DNA from: Planctomycetaceae bacterium | GTDB lineage: Bacteria > Planctomycetota > Planctomycetia > Pirellulales > Pirellulaceae | Reading direction: 5' to 3' | Length of the DNA: 35,452 bases | Assembly: GCA_021298315.1 (NCBI GenBank) | Contig: JAJTFC010000087.1 | Span: forward strand, 1-35,452 | Shown: positions 20,177-29,516 of the stretch, one piece after another | Numbering within the stretch: the first letter of the stretch is position 1 | How the letters are laid out: each line of letters begins with the position of its first letter | The notes under the pieces: model-generated | Database searches by the model: none | The model's input: only the letters and a program-made list of their open reading frames with translations | Told to the model about the DNA's origin: nothing | Translations under genes and position numbers: made by a program

Positions 20177-23100
20177 TCAACGGTTGGGGACGAGCCTTAA
20201 AAAGGCGATTAGGTCATTCAAGGCCTTGGGGTCTAGTTCTTTAAGCATCCCATCAGGCATGAGCGACTTTCCAGAACTCTTCCATTGCTCGACGTCGTTT
20301 TTTGAAATCGAGACGCTTTGGTTTTGAGCCGTCAGGAGTGTGATTTGGTCTTGGCTTGAGCTGATCAATATTCCTGCGGCAACTTCACCGTCCTTGGTTC
20401 GAATCTGTTGCTGCTCGTACTTTGGATCCATCTCTCGGCTCGGCTCAGCCACAGCCAGTGCGATCGCCTCGTTAGGCCGTACTCGATAAGAATCGAGCGA
20501 AGGACCGATCGCAATACCGATATCCATCGCGCGGTGGCAACTTGCACAGAGTTTTCTAAAGTGGGATTCCCCGAGTTTGGCATCCCCGGGTTTATCCCAA
20601 GCGTCGCGATAGTTCGAAGCGACGCTCTCCCACGAGACCTCGGAGACCGGGGATAATGCCTGCGCTCGCTTCTTGATCGCGTCGGTGGGAAACGCCCTCA
20701 AGGCCTGCCATACCCACGCGGGAATCGACGAAGAACCTGGTCCTTTTTGTTCGATCCGTTCTAAGAGCAATTTCGCACCACTTTCGTTGCGAATCAGCGC
20801 TTTGAAGATTGACTGTTCGACCAACGGATTCGTTCCATCGAGATACTCGGTCGCGAGTTTCTGAAGGACGGCCTGGCCTGGAACCCAGGATTCAATCACG
20901 TTGCATTGGATCGTTGCCGAGGGACAATCCGAGAGGATCTTCGTGAAGATTTCTTGACGCTGCTGGATCGGTAATGTGCCAAGCAATCGAATCGCATTGG
21001 TTCGTTGAGCATCGCTAAGGCCGAGCTCGGACTCAGCTTGTAGATCGGTTTTTCCCTTTTGCAAAGTCGCTTGGATTCGGGGTAAGAGTTGGGTGCTAGC
21101 AAGCTTAGTCAATTGGAGATAGGTATCGCTTCCTTCGGGGATAATCCTACGTTCGGTCAGACGTCCAAGAGCGTCGGTGGCCGCTCTAAGCTGATCATCA
21201 GTCCAACGGATCTGGTTCCAATCTTGAACCACCGCAGCGAGTTCTCCGTGTTGCTGCATTTGAAACAGCATTGCATCAAGATAATTGTACGCCGGACTTG
21301 AATTGCCCAAGAGCGTTAGCCAATCGGTTTGCTCCCAAAGCAATTTGGCTCCATGGCCTCGACATGCATACTCGATTGCAGCCCGTAACTCATCACAAGC
21401 AAGAATTGCAGGATCCTTGCGTTGGAGCCAGCCTGCAAACAATTCCGCTCGCTTGGATTCCTGTGAAAGAACCAGTGGGCTTCGAACCGCCATCACCAGC
21501 TGAACTTCCAAGTCCTTTTCACGTTGCATGATTTGTGCGACGGCCTGCAACTGATCTTGGATCGATTCTGGGGAAAGATCCGCGATCCGGTTTGCAAACA
21601 CCCATGCCCAAAGCCTTACGTGTATCGAATTCTCTTGGATGCTTTGGAACCAAGTCGCCTTATCTAAGCCTTGTGGTAAGGAGGCCAAAACCGACAAGGC
21701 GTGGAGTTTTGCAAATGGCTCTTGGCTACCTGTGAGGATTTTTCGGCAAAGTGGGATCGCTTGGATATCCTGGCGCTCGATCAAGATTTGCGAGGCTGTC
21801 TCGCGATGCCAACCGTTGGGATGTCCGAGTGTTTCGCAAAGCTCGGAAGTCGAAAAATTAGAAAGCGCCGGTATCATGCGCCGGATCGGTCGACCACTTG
21901 CTTTGACTCTCCATATACGACCGAGATCTCGCCCAGAAGTCAAATCGACCTGGCTTTTGATCGGTTCGGGAATGCTCTTGGGATGCTCGATCGTCTCTCT
22001 TGCCATATCGACGATGTACAAACACCCATCAGGTCCATTGGCAAACTGCACGGGACGAAACCAAGTATCGCTGCTGCGCAAAAACTCACTTTGCGAATCG
22101 ATCCGCTGGCCTTTGGATGCCACACCGCTACGAACCAAGTTCTTGCGATGGACCAAATTGCTTCCGACGTCTGCGATCAATGCGATCGGATGGTCGGTCG
22201 CTGGCCACTGATCGCCATCGTAGACGGTAACGCCAGTTGCGGATGTGAAGTATCCGCTTGCTCTTCCTTGGCCTTCAAGTATTCCCGTCGAGATCCCAGC
22301 CAATCGCATCTGCGTTCGAATGGTTCGCCACGATTCAACCGGTGAGATACGGAACACTTCGGCCTGAGGTCCATCTGCAGCAATCGATCTTCTCCATGCG
22401 ACGGATTTAGACAAAGACGCATCGGTCAGTTCGGGTAAGTACCACGCGACGACCTGTTGCAAATGGTCGCTGTTGCTCGTCACGTAGCGATCTCCCCAAG
22501 GGCTAAAGTCCATGCCGTGTTGGCCATAGCCTATAACCGATGAGAGTTTGCCGGTCACCAAGTCCATCGCGATGTCTCGACCAGATACATTGGTGGGACT
22601 GACCGGTAAGGCGATTGGGCTGTTTGGACTGGCTGTCAGTTGGCCGCCATTGGAACTGGTTGACAAGTGCATGCGTCCATCGAGTCCCCAACGAAAGGAG
22701 TTGGCTAGCCCTTGGACATTCTGCCTACCGAGTCCTTCGAGAATTGTGGTTGATTTCCAGGTGGAAGTGGATCCATTTTTCTGTGGCTTGAACTCTTGAA
22801 TCACAGGAGCGGCAGCAACCCACATGCGATCTTTAAGCGAGGCAAGGGCGGTGGGCCAGGACAAACCTTGAGCGATTACTTGAGCTTGGTCCATGACTCC
22901 GTCGCTGTCGGTATCGATCAATTTGCTCAATCGTCCTAGTGCATCGTTTTCCTGTTCGCTGTAGTCAACCATCTCAACGACCCAAAGCGCTCCGTCGGCA
23001 TCAAAGGCGATCGCCACGGGGCTTTTGATGAGTGGTTCACTCGCCACCAATTCGATTTCGTAACCCGGTTGGACTTCGATGGATTGCTTGACCTGTTCGA

Positions 23101-23221
23101 TGGTCAAAGGGTCGATCCGCTCGACGCGCGTATCACTGATCTTTTGGAATGCATTTGCACCGTTGCTCAGGAAGAGCAGTGGCAAGATCCATGCGATGGT
23201 GGAGTTCAGGGATGTTTTCAT
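20177..23221 (-). CDS. PVC-type secreted dehydrogenase-like protein with C-terminal haem-binding CxxCH domain
   Basis: This 1014-residue exported protein has a signal peptide (about 1-25, ending NANA-like), a beta-propeller region (about 45-430) related to soluble sugar dehydrogenases (GYEIELVASEPLIKSPVAIAFD, LWVVEMVDY), a helical HEAT-like middle (about 450-860) and a c-type haem module with CASCH at 892-896 and a likely axial Met in SLMPDGM. The three-part design is typical of Planctomycetes and relatives, where it is annotated as a PVC-type haem-binding protein. By family it is expected to oxidise a sugar or similar substrate in the periplasm; the substrate is unknown. It overlaps the esterase gene upstream by 4 bases (ATGA), the tightest coupling in the operon. 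Confidence 0.9.
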   Translation of the reverse strand: MKTSLNSTIAWILPLLFLSNGANAFQKISDTRVERIDPLTIEQVKQSIEVQPGYEIELVASEPLIKSPVAIAFDADGALWVVEMVDYSEQENDALGRLSKLIDTDSDGVMDQAQVIAQGLSWPTALASLKDRMWVAAAPVIQEFKPQKNGSTSTWKSTTILEGLGRQNVQGLANSFRWGLDGRMHLSTSSNGGQLTASPNSPIALPVSPTNVSGRDIAMDLVTGKLSSVIGYGQHGMDFSPWGDRYVTSNSDHLQQVVAWYLPELTDASLSKSVAWRRSIAADGPQAEVFRISPVESWRTIRTQMRLAGISTGILEGQGRASGYFTSATGVTVYDGDQWPATDHPIALIADVGSNLVHRKNLVRSGVASKGQRIDSQSEFLRSSDTWFRPVQFANGPDGCLYIVDMARETIEHPKSIPEPIKSQVDLTSGRDLGRIWRVKASGRPIRRMIPALSNFSTSELCETLGHPNGWHRETASQILIERQDIQAIPLCRKILTGSQEPFAKLHALSVLASLPQGLDKATWFQSIQENSIHVRLWAWVFANRIADLSPESIQDQLQAVAQIMQREKDLEVQLVMAVRSPLVLSQESKRAELFAGWLQRKDPAILACDELRAAIEYACRGHGAKLLWEQTDWLTLLGNSSPAYNYLDAMLFQMQQHGELAAVVQDWNQIRWTDDQLRAATDALGRLTERRIIPEGSDTYLQLTKLASTQLLPRIQATLQKGKTDLQAESELGLSDAQRTNAIRLLGTLPIQQRQEIFTKILSDCPSATIQCNVIESWVPGQAVLQKLATEYLDGTNPLVEQSIFKALIRNESGAKLLLERIEQKGPGSSSIPAWVWQALRAFPTDAIKKRAQALSPVSEVSWESVASNYRDAWDKPGDAKLGESHFRKLCASCHRAMDIGIAIGPSLDSYRVRPNEAIALAVAEPSREMDPKYEQQQIRTKDGEVAAGILISSSQDQITLLTAQNQSVSISKNDVEQWKSSGKSLMPDGMLKELDPKALNDLIAFLRLVPNR

Positions 23222-24495
23222 CGGAGTTGGGTTTCTTGTGGGCTAGGGAAGAGGAATTCCAATGCGGCAGGCAGGCGATTGGCCCACGCTGATTCATGAT
23301 GTTTGGCATCAGGATCGATCATCATTTTGACATCATATCGATCTTGATGGTGGGTTTGCAAAAGATCAACAAGTTGCTTGGTTTGCTCGACGGCTTTGGA
23401 TTGCCCATCTGGAGATTCACCCTCCTGAGTACCCATATCGATCCAAAGCCGCTGCTTGGCCTGATTCACTTTGGGATCGGGCTTGGAAAAAAACTCGAGC
23501 ATGTATTGATTGCCCCAGAAAAGAGAAGGGGACATCGAGGCTCCTTTCCCGAAGACATCAGGACGTTGCTGCAATGCATTGAGGACGAACAAACCGCCCA
23601 GCGATGAGCCGATGATAGCCGTCGCCTCAGGACCCCTCTGCGTCCTAAATTCCTGATCGATCCAAGGTTTAAGCTCGGTTGTGATAAAGTTGAGGTACTC
23701 ATCGGCTCGTCCGCCGGAGAGATTGCCTGCGATCCTATCGGAGACGGGAGTGTATTCATCGATCCTATTTTTCGAGTTGTCAATCGCCACGAGGATTAAG
23801 AGTCTAGGGCTAGGCGATTGAGCAAGTTTTTTGGCTGTCTCATCGGCCTGCCATTCGGCACCAAAGGCTGCGCGTTGATTGTCGAAAACATTTTGGCCAT
23901 CGAGCAGATAGACGACCGGAAATCGGATCTGCGGATTTTCACGGTAATCGGGAGGCAACCAGACGGTGATTCTGCGTCGAGCTTGGAGAATTTGGCTCGA
24001 GAAGTCCGACCATCGCAAATCGCCGGAAGCCGTCGTGGACGCCCTGGGTTTAGCGATCGCCCAAGAAGCGACTGAAATCTCAATGGTTTGCGGACCGCTA
24101 ATGGTTACCGTGCGGTTTTTGATCTCGGCACCTTCGATGGACTTCTCGACGGAAGCCCAACTTCCTCGGGTAAGCTTGTATTGGATGCGAGTTCCGACTG
24201 GGATATCTAAGCTCGCTTCGTACTTACCGTCGGCAAGGGGGCCTAATTCGAAAGCATTGGGTTGCCAAGGGCCGAATTCGTCGATGTTTCCAGCGATATA
24301 GAGTTTGGATCCTCCAGGGGTGTCCGCAGGAACAGTCACTTTCCAAGTGACTTTCGCCAAAGCGGACTTCGGCGCACTGGATTGTTTATCCTGTGCGTTG
24401 CACAAAACTTGATCCACTGCAAGCAGCACGAAAGCTAGGATCAATCCCATTAGGAATTGGGGAGCTTTCTGGAAAACGGACGTCCAAACCAACAA
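23218..24495 (-). CDS. Exported enterochelin-esterase-like alpha/beta hydrolase with N-terminal CBM20-like domain
   Basis: The 425-residue protein has a signal peptide (about 1-34, ending LCNA), a beta-sandwich resembling starch-binding CBM20/48 domains (about 48-145; LYIAGNIDEFGPWQPNAFEL then YEASLDIPVGTRIQYKLTRG), and an esterase-D/enterochelin-esterase type hydrolase domain (about 165-420). The latter has FPVVYLLDGQN and the nucleophile elbow GSSLG (Ser298); a His in DAKHHESAWANR is a likely catalytic His. The TTG start at 24495 is supported by AGGAG 7 bases upstream; an inner ATG at 24450 would truncate the signal peptide. It is probably a periplasmic carbohydrate or siderophore esterase. 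Its last codons overlap the start of the haem-protein gene. Confidence 0.85.
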   Translation of the reverse strand: MLVWTSVFQKAPQFLMGLILAFVLLAVDQVLCNAQDKQSSAPKSALAKVTWKVTVPADTPGGSKLYIAGNIDEFGPWQPNAFELGPLADGKYEASLDIPVGTRIQYKLTRGSWASVEKSIEGAEIKNRTVTISGPQTIEISVASWAIAKPRASTTASGDLRWSDFSSQILQARRRITVWLPPDYRENPQIRFPVVYLLDGQNVFDNQRAAFGAEWQADETAKKLAQSPSPRLLILVAIDNSKNRIDEYTPVSDRIAGNLSGGRADEYLNFITTELKPWIDQEFRTQRGPEATAIIGSSLGGLFVLNALQQRPDVFGKGASMSPSLFWGNQYMLEFFSKPDPKVNQAKQRLWIDMGTQEGESPDGQSKAVEQTKQLVDLLQTHHQDRYDVKMMIDPDAKHHESAWANRLPAALEFLFPSPQETQLR

Positions 24496-24564
24496 AGACG
24501 ATCTCCTTGGAATACAACTGTGAAAACTGCTGGTACTCGCTCATTATAACCCGTTCAAAACCGA

Positions 24565-25569
24565 TTATCGCATACGCCACCAATGGTTTTTCTCGAAACC
24601 AAGTTGATCGATCCAGGGCCCGATGTCTTGAGCGAATCGAGCTGCATCGACCGCATAGCCTGCCGTCGGCCTGAGTGTAGATCCTACGATACCTTGCCAG
24701 TATCGATTAAGCCGTCCCATGAGGATTTCGCGAGTCCATTTGGCGACCATCGATGAGGCCGCTGGCGGGAATAACGAATCCCCCTCGACTTGGAAACGAA
24801 TCGTTGTTGGGAGCCCCCTGTAGTGCATCGAGTAAAGGCTCGATTGGGGTGATTCAAGGCTCGCGGAGATAAAAGGGACCGATTCCAGAGCGTGCGACGT
24901 TTGAAATGTATGCGAAAGCAGACCAGCGTATTTTTTCCTGCCACCTTGTCGATCGCAGTAAATCTCAACAGCCTCGCAGGGATAGCTGACAAGAGTGTCT
25001 TGAAGAACCTGCCAAGTGAGGTTCAGGCTCGTTTGACCGAGGACATCGGACTTGTTCCCAAGCGATTCGACGGATTTGTTGAAGTAGGCTTCGTCGAGTA
25101 CTCTCAGCCGAAAATCGACCAACTGTACACCGAGTTTGACCAGTTTCTCTTTGGGAAACAACAGGGCAGAGTGCGTCAGAAGATCGTCTATGTCTTGATC
25201 TGGTAAGTTCAACGAACGATCGTACCAGGGAAGCGATTCAACGCGCTCGATATCTTGATGGGCTAGATTCCCGAGGGCAAACCAAGGGCGACTGATCGCA
25301 GGTTTGCTAGTTAGAATAGATTCGAAGAAGCGAATTGCAACGGACAGCCCCCGCAAGCCTTTGCTGGGTTGATAAATCTTCTTGGAATCACCAAACGGAA
25401 CAAAAGCGCATTGGGGATTCCAAGGGGCCGCGAGGAACTCGGGCTCGAAGGGTGCCAGCCCATCGAGAACATCAAAGTCCGATTCGACTAGCCATGCGCT
25501 GACGGCGATCACCAATGGGCCCATGTTCGGGCCATACCCAGCCTCATCGACCCCCAAAATCAGTCGCAT
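24565..25569 (-). CDS. Divergent RNase HII-like protein with GYG in place of the GRG motif
   Basis: I read this 334-residue protein as a distant member of the RNase H2 fold. Landmarks in the RNase HII order are ILGVDEAGYGPNMGPLV (1-20; Asp8, Glu9), FGDSKKIY (59-66), VEIYCDRQGG (Asp206), VEGDSLFPPAASSMVAKWTRE (261-281) and GYAVDAARF (304-312). Canonical RNase HII is about 200-220 residues and has DEAGRG, whose Arg helps recognise the RNA-DNA junction. Here that Arg is Tyr and about 100 extra residues lie between the DSKK and the third acidic motif. Four acidic positions needed for metal binding remain, so a nuclease activity is plausible but with altered specificity. The ATG shares its A with the TGA of the upstream gene (TGATG). 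Family assignment is from motifs only. Confidence 0.72.
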   Translation of the reverse strand: MRLILGVDEAGYGPNMGPLVIAVSAWLVESDFDVLDGLAPFEPEFLAAPWNPQCAFVPFGDSKKIYQPSKGLRGLSVAIRFFESILTSKPAISRPWFALGNLAHQDIERVESLPWYDRSLNLPDQDIDDLLTHSALLFPKEKLVKLGVQLVDFRLRVLDEAYFNKSVESLGNKSDVLGQTSLNLTWQVLQDTLVSYPCEAVEIYCDRQGGRKKYAGLLSHTFQTSHALESVPFISASLESPQSSLYSMHYRGLPTTIRFQVEGDSLFPPAASSMVAKWTREILMGRLNRYWQGIVGSTLRPTAGYAVDAARFAQDIGPWIDQLGFEKNHWWRMR

Positions 25570-28500
25570 CAGAAACCTCTCTCTTTGGGCTCCTGAGGCT
25601 TCTTCTTGGGTTTGTCCGAATTGAACATCTTGAATGGTAGGTTGTAGATGTCGAAATTGAGTTTTGGTAGCCCTTCGGCTTTCTCGGAATCATCGCCGTT
25701 GGCCAAGGGTTTGATCGCCATCAATTCCATATCCAGATGTCCTACGACGACGAGTCTCTCGGGCAACTGCGTCAAATGCAAATTTGCACCCCGAAACCAC
25801 TCTAGCCATCCGGCTCGATAATCTTTCGGGGGAACGGTGTGGAGCGTGTCAAAGCCGACGGTCGAGGGCTGAGCTCCCGGTGCCAGGAGCAAATCGTCTG
25901 GCCATCGGGTCGATTGCCACATGCCATCTTGAAGTTGGTATTCGCCTCCGAGAGTGCATTGCAACTTGGCATCGAGCAACCTTTGCGCGACGGTCTTGGC
26001 CTCTTGAGGCGGAAGTCCCAACTGCTGAGCAATCGAGTCCAAGAGAAATAGATTCCCGCGTGTTGCTTGGGCTGCTTGTCGAAACCCCAGGGTATTGAAC
26101 CAACCAGCTACCTTGCTATCCGAAATATTCCCGACCCGCAGTCTGCCTTGGGCCACATCATCGGCAGGAATCACTCGTACGATCGATGCGCATGCGTCTA
26201 GGATTTCACGATGGAAAGAGATGATACTAAAACCACCCATCTGCCAACGCCACAATCCAATGAGGGTTCTCGAATAACCGGTGACATCTGGTAATCCACC
26301 ACCGAGTCCTAAAGGCAAACGATCGAGAATCGCAGGTTTTGGCCAAGCTCCCAGATAAATAGGGAGCGACTTGAGCAGCCCGAGGGTCGCAAACAACCCT
26401 TTGGTCTCCTCGGGGAAGGGTAGGGCGATGTCTTTTAAGCCCGCAAATAGGGTATGGTTGGGTGTGAAACGATTTCCCATATCGTTACCTCGCAGATGCA
26501 ATTGAAGACTTACCACATCGTCGCTTGGTAGTTGGATCTGTTGATCTACTGGTGGTGCAAGAAGCAGGCTCATCCAACCGTACTTGTCACTACCTAATGG
26601 GGCAATGTAGGCCTCGATCGCGACCCTCTCTGCTTTGGGAATTTCAGGATGTTCGTAGCGTCTGAGTCCAAACATCAGCGGATCGGTCTGTTGCCAATCT
26701 TTGGTGTAGTACTCGATGCTTTCTCGGTAATCGGCAGACTCCTCGGGAGTGCAGTCGACCAAGGGGACATCGGCAATAGGCATAAAGCTTCCGCGGGCTC
26801 CTCGAAGCGAATCGTACCAACCGTCTTGGAATCTGACGGTCTCGGATCCATCAACCCGTTGTTGAAACCAACGTGGCAAATAGCCTTGTGCGATCAAGTA
26901 TTCGATTTGATCTCCGGGCAACCAGTCCGGTGGTATGGTTCCTGATTTTTGGTTGCCGTTTCGAATTCCTTGCAATCCGCGTGCTTTTTCGTTCTTCGCA
27001 ACGATATTCGCAAGTTCGGCATTTTCCAATGCAGCGATTGCTCGCATACGGCGCTTGAGTTCGATTTGATATTTGGGAGAAACCAAATTCTGGAAAAACT
27101 CTGATGAGAAATAAGCAAAAACGTCGTAGTCGTGTTCTAGGGGCATCATCAAACGCGCAAAGCGAAAGGCAGGCTGATGGGCCAGCGACTGCTGCGTCTG
27201 TTGCACCTCGATAAATCGTCGAGCCAGTTCCCGGGAACTGGTCACAAACAGGTAGGGTTCCGAGAGAACCATGAACGAACGAACCGATTGATCTGGAGCA
27301 CTCAAAAAGGAAACGGTGGTTCCACCTATCTGCTCGTCTCGCAGTTTCCCACCCACTTGTTCGATCCTCTCAAGCGTAGCGAGTCTTTCTTGTTCGAAGG
27401 AGCTTTTGAGCAGGCCAAAGTTCTTTGCCTCGAACAACACACCCATGGTTGGACCGTCTTGGATGTACAAGTCGTAACCGACAATGGCCATATCCGAGAT
27501 GACCGCATCCCCAAAGAGTTTGCTGATCGTTGTCATCTTGGTATTGAGCAAGCGTTCAACTCGATCGGTGCTCTCGTAGTTGTAACCACGCATCATCGCC
27601 AATTGAGCGATATCTCCTCCTCGTGAGTCGCCGAGCTTTTGGAACCAAAGATAATTCTGAAATGAACCAAATCGGATATAGAAGCATTCTGGAGGAATGA
27701 CATTGGCGATAGGTTCTATGGGTATGGATTCCAGTGAGTAGCCGGGTGGAAGGTCGGGAATCTCATGGGTCTTCCAACGTGGAGCATTCGGTATAGCGAC
27801 ACGTCGAGAAGTGTCGGCCACGCTGAGAGTCAGTTGTTCGTGCCGGAGTTCATCACGCGACGACTCGGAACCTGCAATCCGCTGAATCGTTGGAGTCGGA
27901 TCGCTTGGATTCTTCAAGATGGAGGTTTTGCGCGGATCGAGTTCTGGGATCGGAAACCCAAAGCGATTCGCTAGCGAGTACACGAGATAGCGTTCAACGA
28001 GGCTTGGGTAATCGCTTCTGGCTATCTGCCGTTTTGCTTGTTCGACGTAACTGATCCACCACTGATCCAAAAGCGTCGTCCAGCGGTTTGAAGTTGCTCG
28101 ATCGATTTTGCGATCATCGATAGGCTGCGGAACCAGTTCAATGGACTGTTTGACTTCTCCATCGATCTGGATCGTTAGGGGCGCATCGCCTACAAACAGG
28201 AAATGAATGCGAACATGTTCAACCGGATCGATGTACTCTCGCACGCGTTCGATCGCTTTCCGCAATCGCTTAATAACAGTGCCATCTCCAATCCTCCGCT
28301 GGTCCGACTGAATCGCTCCGGATCGTTCTTCCTTAGCTTGCGGCTCGGGTTCTATCGAAACGATTTCGATCGCAGGATAGAAGATCCGTTGGTCCTTTTC
28401 GCTGGCGACGATGCGTACGGTAGCATCGGATGCGACTTGTCCGGCGGCGATCAAGACCTGTCCGACTCCGATTCCAGGAAAAGGCCCTTGTTGGGACTGC

Positions 28501-28694
28501 AGAATCGCGATTCCTCGATTTTTCAGAGTTGGCTGTTTCTCGACGTTCTCCTGAGCCTGAGTCGGTTGGCTCTGGTAGCCTAGCACGAGCCAAAGCGGAG
28601 CGATCCACAGGATGGACAAAATCCAGCAGTAGGATGTAATTGCTGAAGCATTCCCAGGGCCTAAATCGACGTTCCGTTGTCGCATCCTTATCAT
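25569..28694 (-). CDS. Large exported protein of unknown function
   Basis: I do not recognise a characterised family in this 1041-residue protein. It has an N-terminal hydrophobic segment (about 22-42, SYCWILSILWIAPLWLVLGY) followed by a Gln/Pro-rich stretch, consistent with a signal peptide or anchor. Parts around residues 350-500 (SDMAIVGYDLYIQDGPTMGVLFEAKNF; MVLSEPYLFVTSSRELARRF) have the look of DUF3352-like exported proteins, but this is a weak impression. It ends in a Lys/Pro-rich tail (KPKKKPQEPKERGF). AGGA with 7-base spacing supports ATG at 28694. It sits 17 bases after the aldolase gene and its TGA overlaps the RNase HII-like ATG. Real coding is supported by length, coupling and coherent composition. 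Confidence 0.8.
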   Translation of the reverse strand: MIRMRQRNVDLGPGNASAITSYCWILSILWIAPLWLVLGYQSQPTQAQENVEKQPTLKNRGIAILQSQQGPFPGIGVGQVLIAAGQVASDATVRIVASEKDQRIFYPAIEIVSIEPEPQAKEERSGAIQSDQRRIGDGTVIKRLRKAIERVREYIDPVEHVRIHFLFVGDAPLTIQIDGEVKQSIELVPQPIDDRKIDRATSNRWTTLLDQWWISYVEQAKRQIARSDYPSLVERYLVYSLANRFGFPIPELDPRKTSILKNPSDPTPTIQRIAGSESSRDELRHEQLTLSVADTSRRVAIPNAPRWKTHEIPDLPPGYSLESIPIEPIANVIPPECFYIRFGSFQNYLWFQKLGDSRGGDIAQLAMMRGYNYESTDRVERLLNTKMTTISKLFGDAVISDMAIVGYDLYIQDGPTMGVLFEAKNFGLLKSSFEQERLATLERIEQVGGKLRDEQIGGTTVSFLSAPDQSVRSFMVLSEPYLFVTSSRELARRFIEVQQTQQSLAHQPAFRFARLMMPLEHDYDVFAYFSSEFFQNLVSPKYQIELKRRMRAIAALENAELANIVAKNEKARGLQGIRNGNQKSGTIPPDWLPGDQIEYLIAQGYLPRWFQQRVDGSETVRFQDGWYDSLRGARGSFMPIADVPLVDCTPEESADYRESIEYYTKDWQQTDPLMFGLRRYEHPEIPKAERVAIEAYIAPLGSDKYGWMSLLLAPPVDQQIQLPSDDVVSLQLHLRGNDMGNRFTPNHTLFAGLKDIALPFPEETKGLFATLGLLKSLPIYLGAWPKPAILDRLPLGLGGGLPDVTGYSRTLIGLWRWQMGGFSIISFHREILDACASIVRVIPADDVAQGRLRVGNISDSKVAGWFNTLGFRQAAQATRGNLFLLDSIAQQLGLPPQEAKTVAQRLLDAKLQCTLGGEYQLQDGMWQSTRWPDDLLLAPGAQPSTVGFDTLHTVPPKDYRAGWLEWFRGANLHLTQLPERLVVVGHLDMELMAIKPLANGDDSEKAEGLPKLNFDIYNLPFKMFNSDKPKKKPQEPKERGF

Positions 28695-28711
28695 CCCTAT
28701 TTCCTAGCGAG

Positions 28712-29515
28712 TCAGTAGCGCGCGACTTGACCTTGGTTCGATCGACCTAAATCTTTCAGCAACGCACCAGCAGCTTGATTCATAAATCCTAGTTCGCTGC
28801 TTACAGCGATGAATTGCCATCCTTGTTCCATTCGTCGCATTGCGGCTTGGGCATCGGCAACGTGAATACCAGGCGCGACTCCGTGCGATTTTGCCGAGCG
28901 AAGGATTTTGTCTAGGGCATCGACGAATTGGGGATCGTCGGTTTCCATCTGCGGTGTTTTGCCCATCGATGCGAGCAGATCATTGGGGCCGACAAAGACA
29001 GCATCTACCCCCGGAACGCTTAGGATGCGATCGATCTGATCGACCGCATCGATATGCTCCGCTTGGACAACCACCAAGACTTCATCGTTGGCTCTTCGAT
29101 AGTAATCTGCCGCATTGGTTCCAAAATTCAGAGCGTGAACACTCCCGCCAACGCTCCGAGTTCCGATCGGTGGATACTTGCAACTCGACACGGCCAATTC
29201 AGCCAACTCTACTGTATTGCACATGGGAAAGACGATGCCAAAGGCGCCGAGATCCAAGGCTCGTTTGGCATTCTCATGAGTAATCGACGGGACGCGAATC
29301 AAGGGCACGCAGTCGGCCTCCGCGACATGCGCAAAGATCGACGATGCTGTCTCCCAATTGCAATTGCTGTGCTCCATGTCGAGCGTCAGCCAGGGGAAGC
29401 CAGCTTTTGCCATGAAGCGTGCCGCAAGAGGACTCGACAAGGAAAGCCACGTACCAACTTGAGGTTCCCCTCGCTTTAAGGCATCGCGAACAGAATTCTT
29501 TTTCATAGTGTTCAT
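28712..29515 (-). CDS. HpcH/HpaI-type class II aldolase (2-keto-3-deoxy acid aldolase-like)
   Basis: The 267-residue cytoplasmic enzyme belongs to the HpcH/HpaI family, which splits 2-keto-3-deoxy sugar acids or 4-hydroxy-2-oxo acids to pyruvate and an aldehyde using a divalent metal. Visible motifs are VGTWLSLSSP, the catalytic-base region LDMEHS, LIRVP, QAEH (usual metal Glu region QIE) and VGPNDLLASMG with the metal Asp. The substrate cannot be set from sequence; 2-keto-3-deoxy-L-rhamnonate and 4-hydroxy-2-oxoheptanedioate aldolases are the nearest types I know. Only one base separates it from the stop codon of the dehydrogenase gene, so the pair probably acts in one pathway. No good ribosome-binding site is seen, in line with coupling. 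Confidence 0.9.
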   Translation of the reverse strand: MNTMKKNSVRDALKRGEPQVGTWLSLSSPLAARFMAKAGFPWLTLDMEHSNCNWETASSIFAHVAEADCVPLIRVPSITHENAKRALDLGAFGIVFPMCNTVELAELAVSSCKYPPIGTRSVGGSVHALNFGTNAADYYRRANDEVLVVVQAEHIDAVDQIDRILSVPGVDAVFVGPNDLLASMGKTPQMETDDPQFVDALDKILRSAKSHGVAPGIHVADAQAAMRRMEQGWQFIAVSSELGFMNQAAGALLKDLGRSNQGQVARY

Positions 29516-29516
29516 T

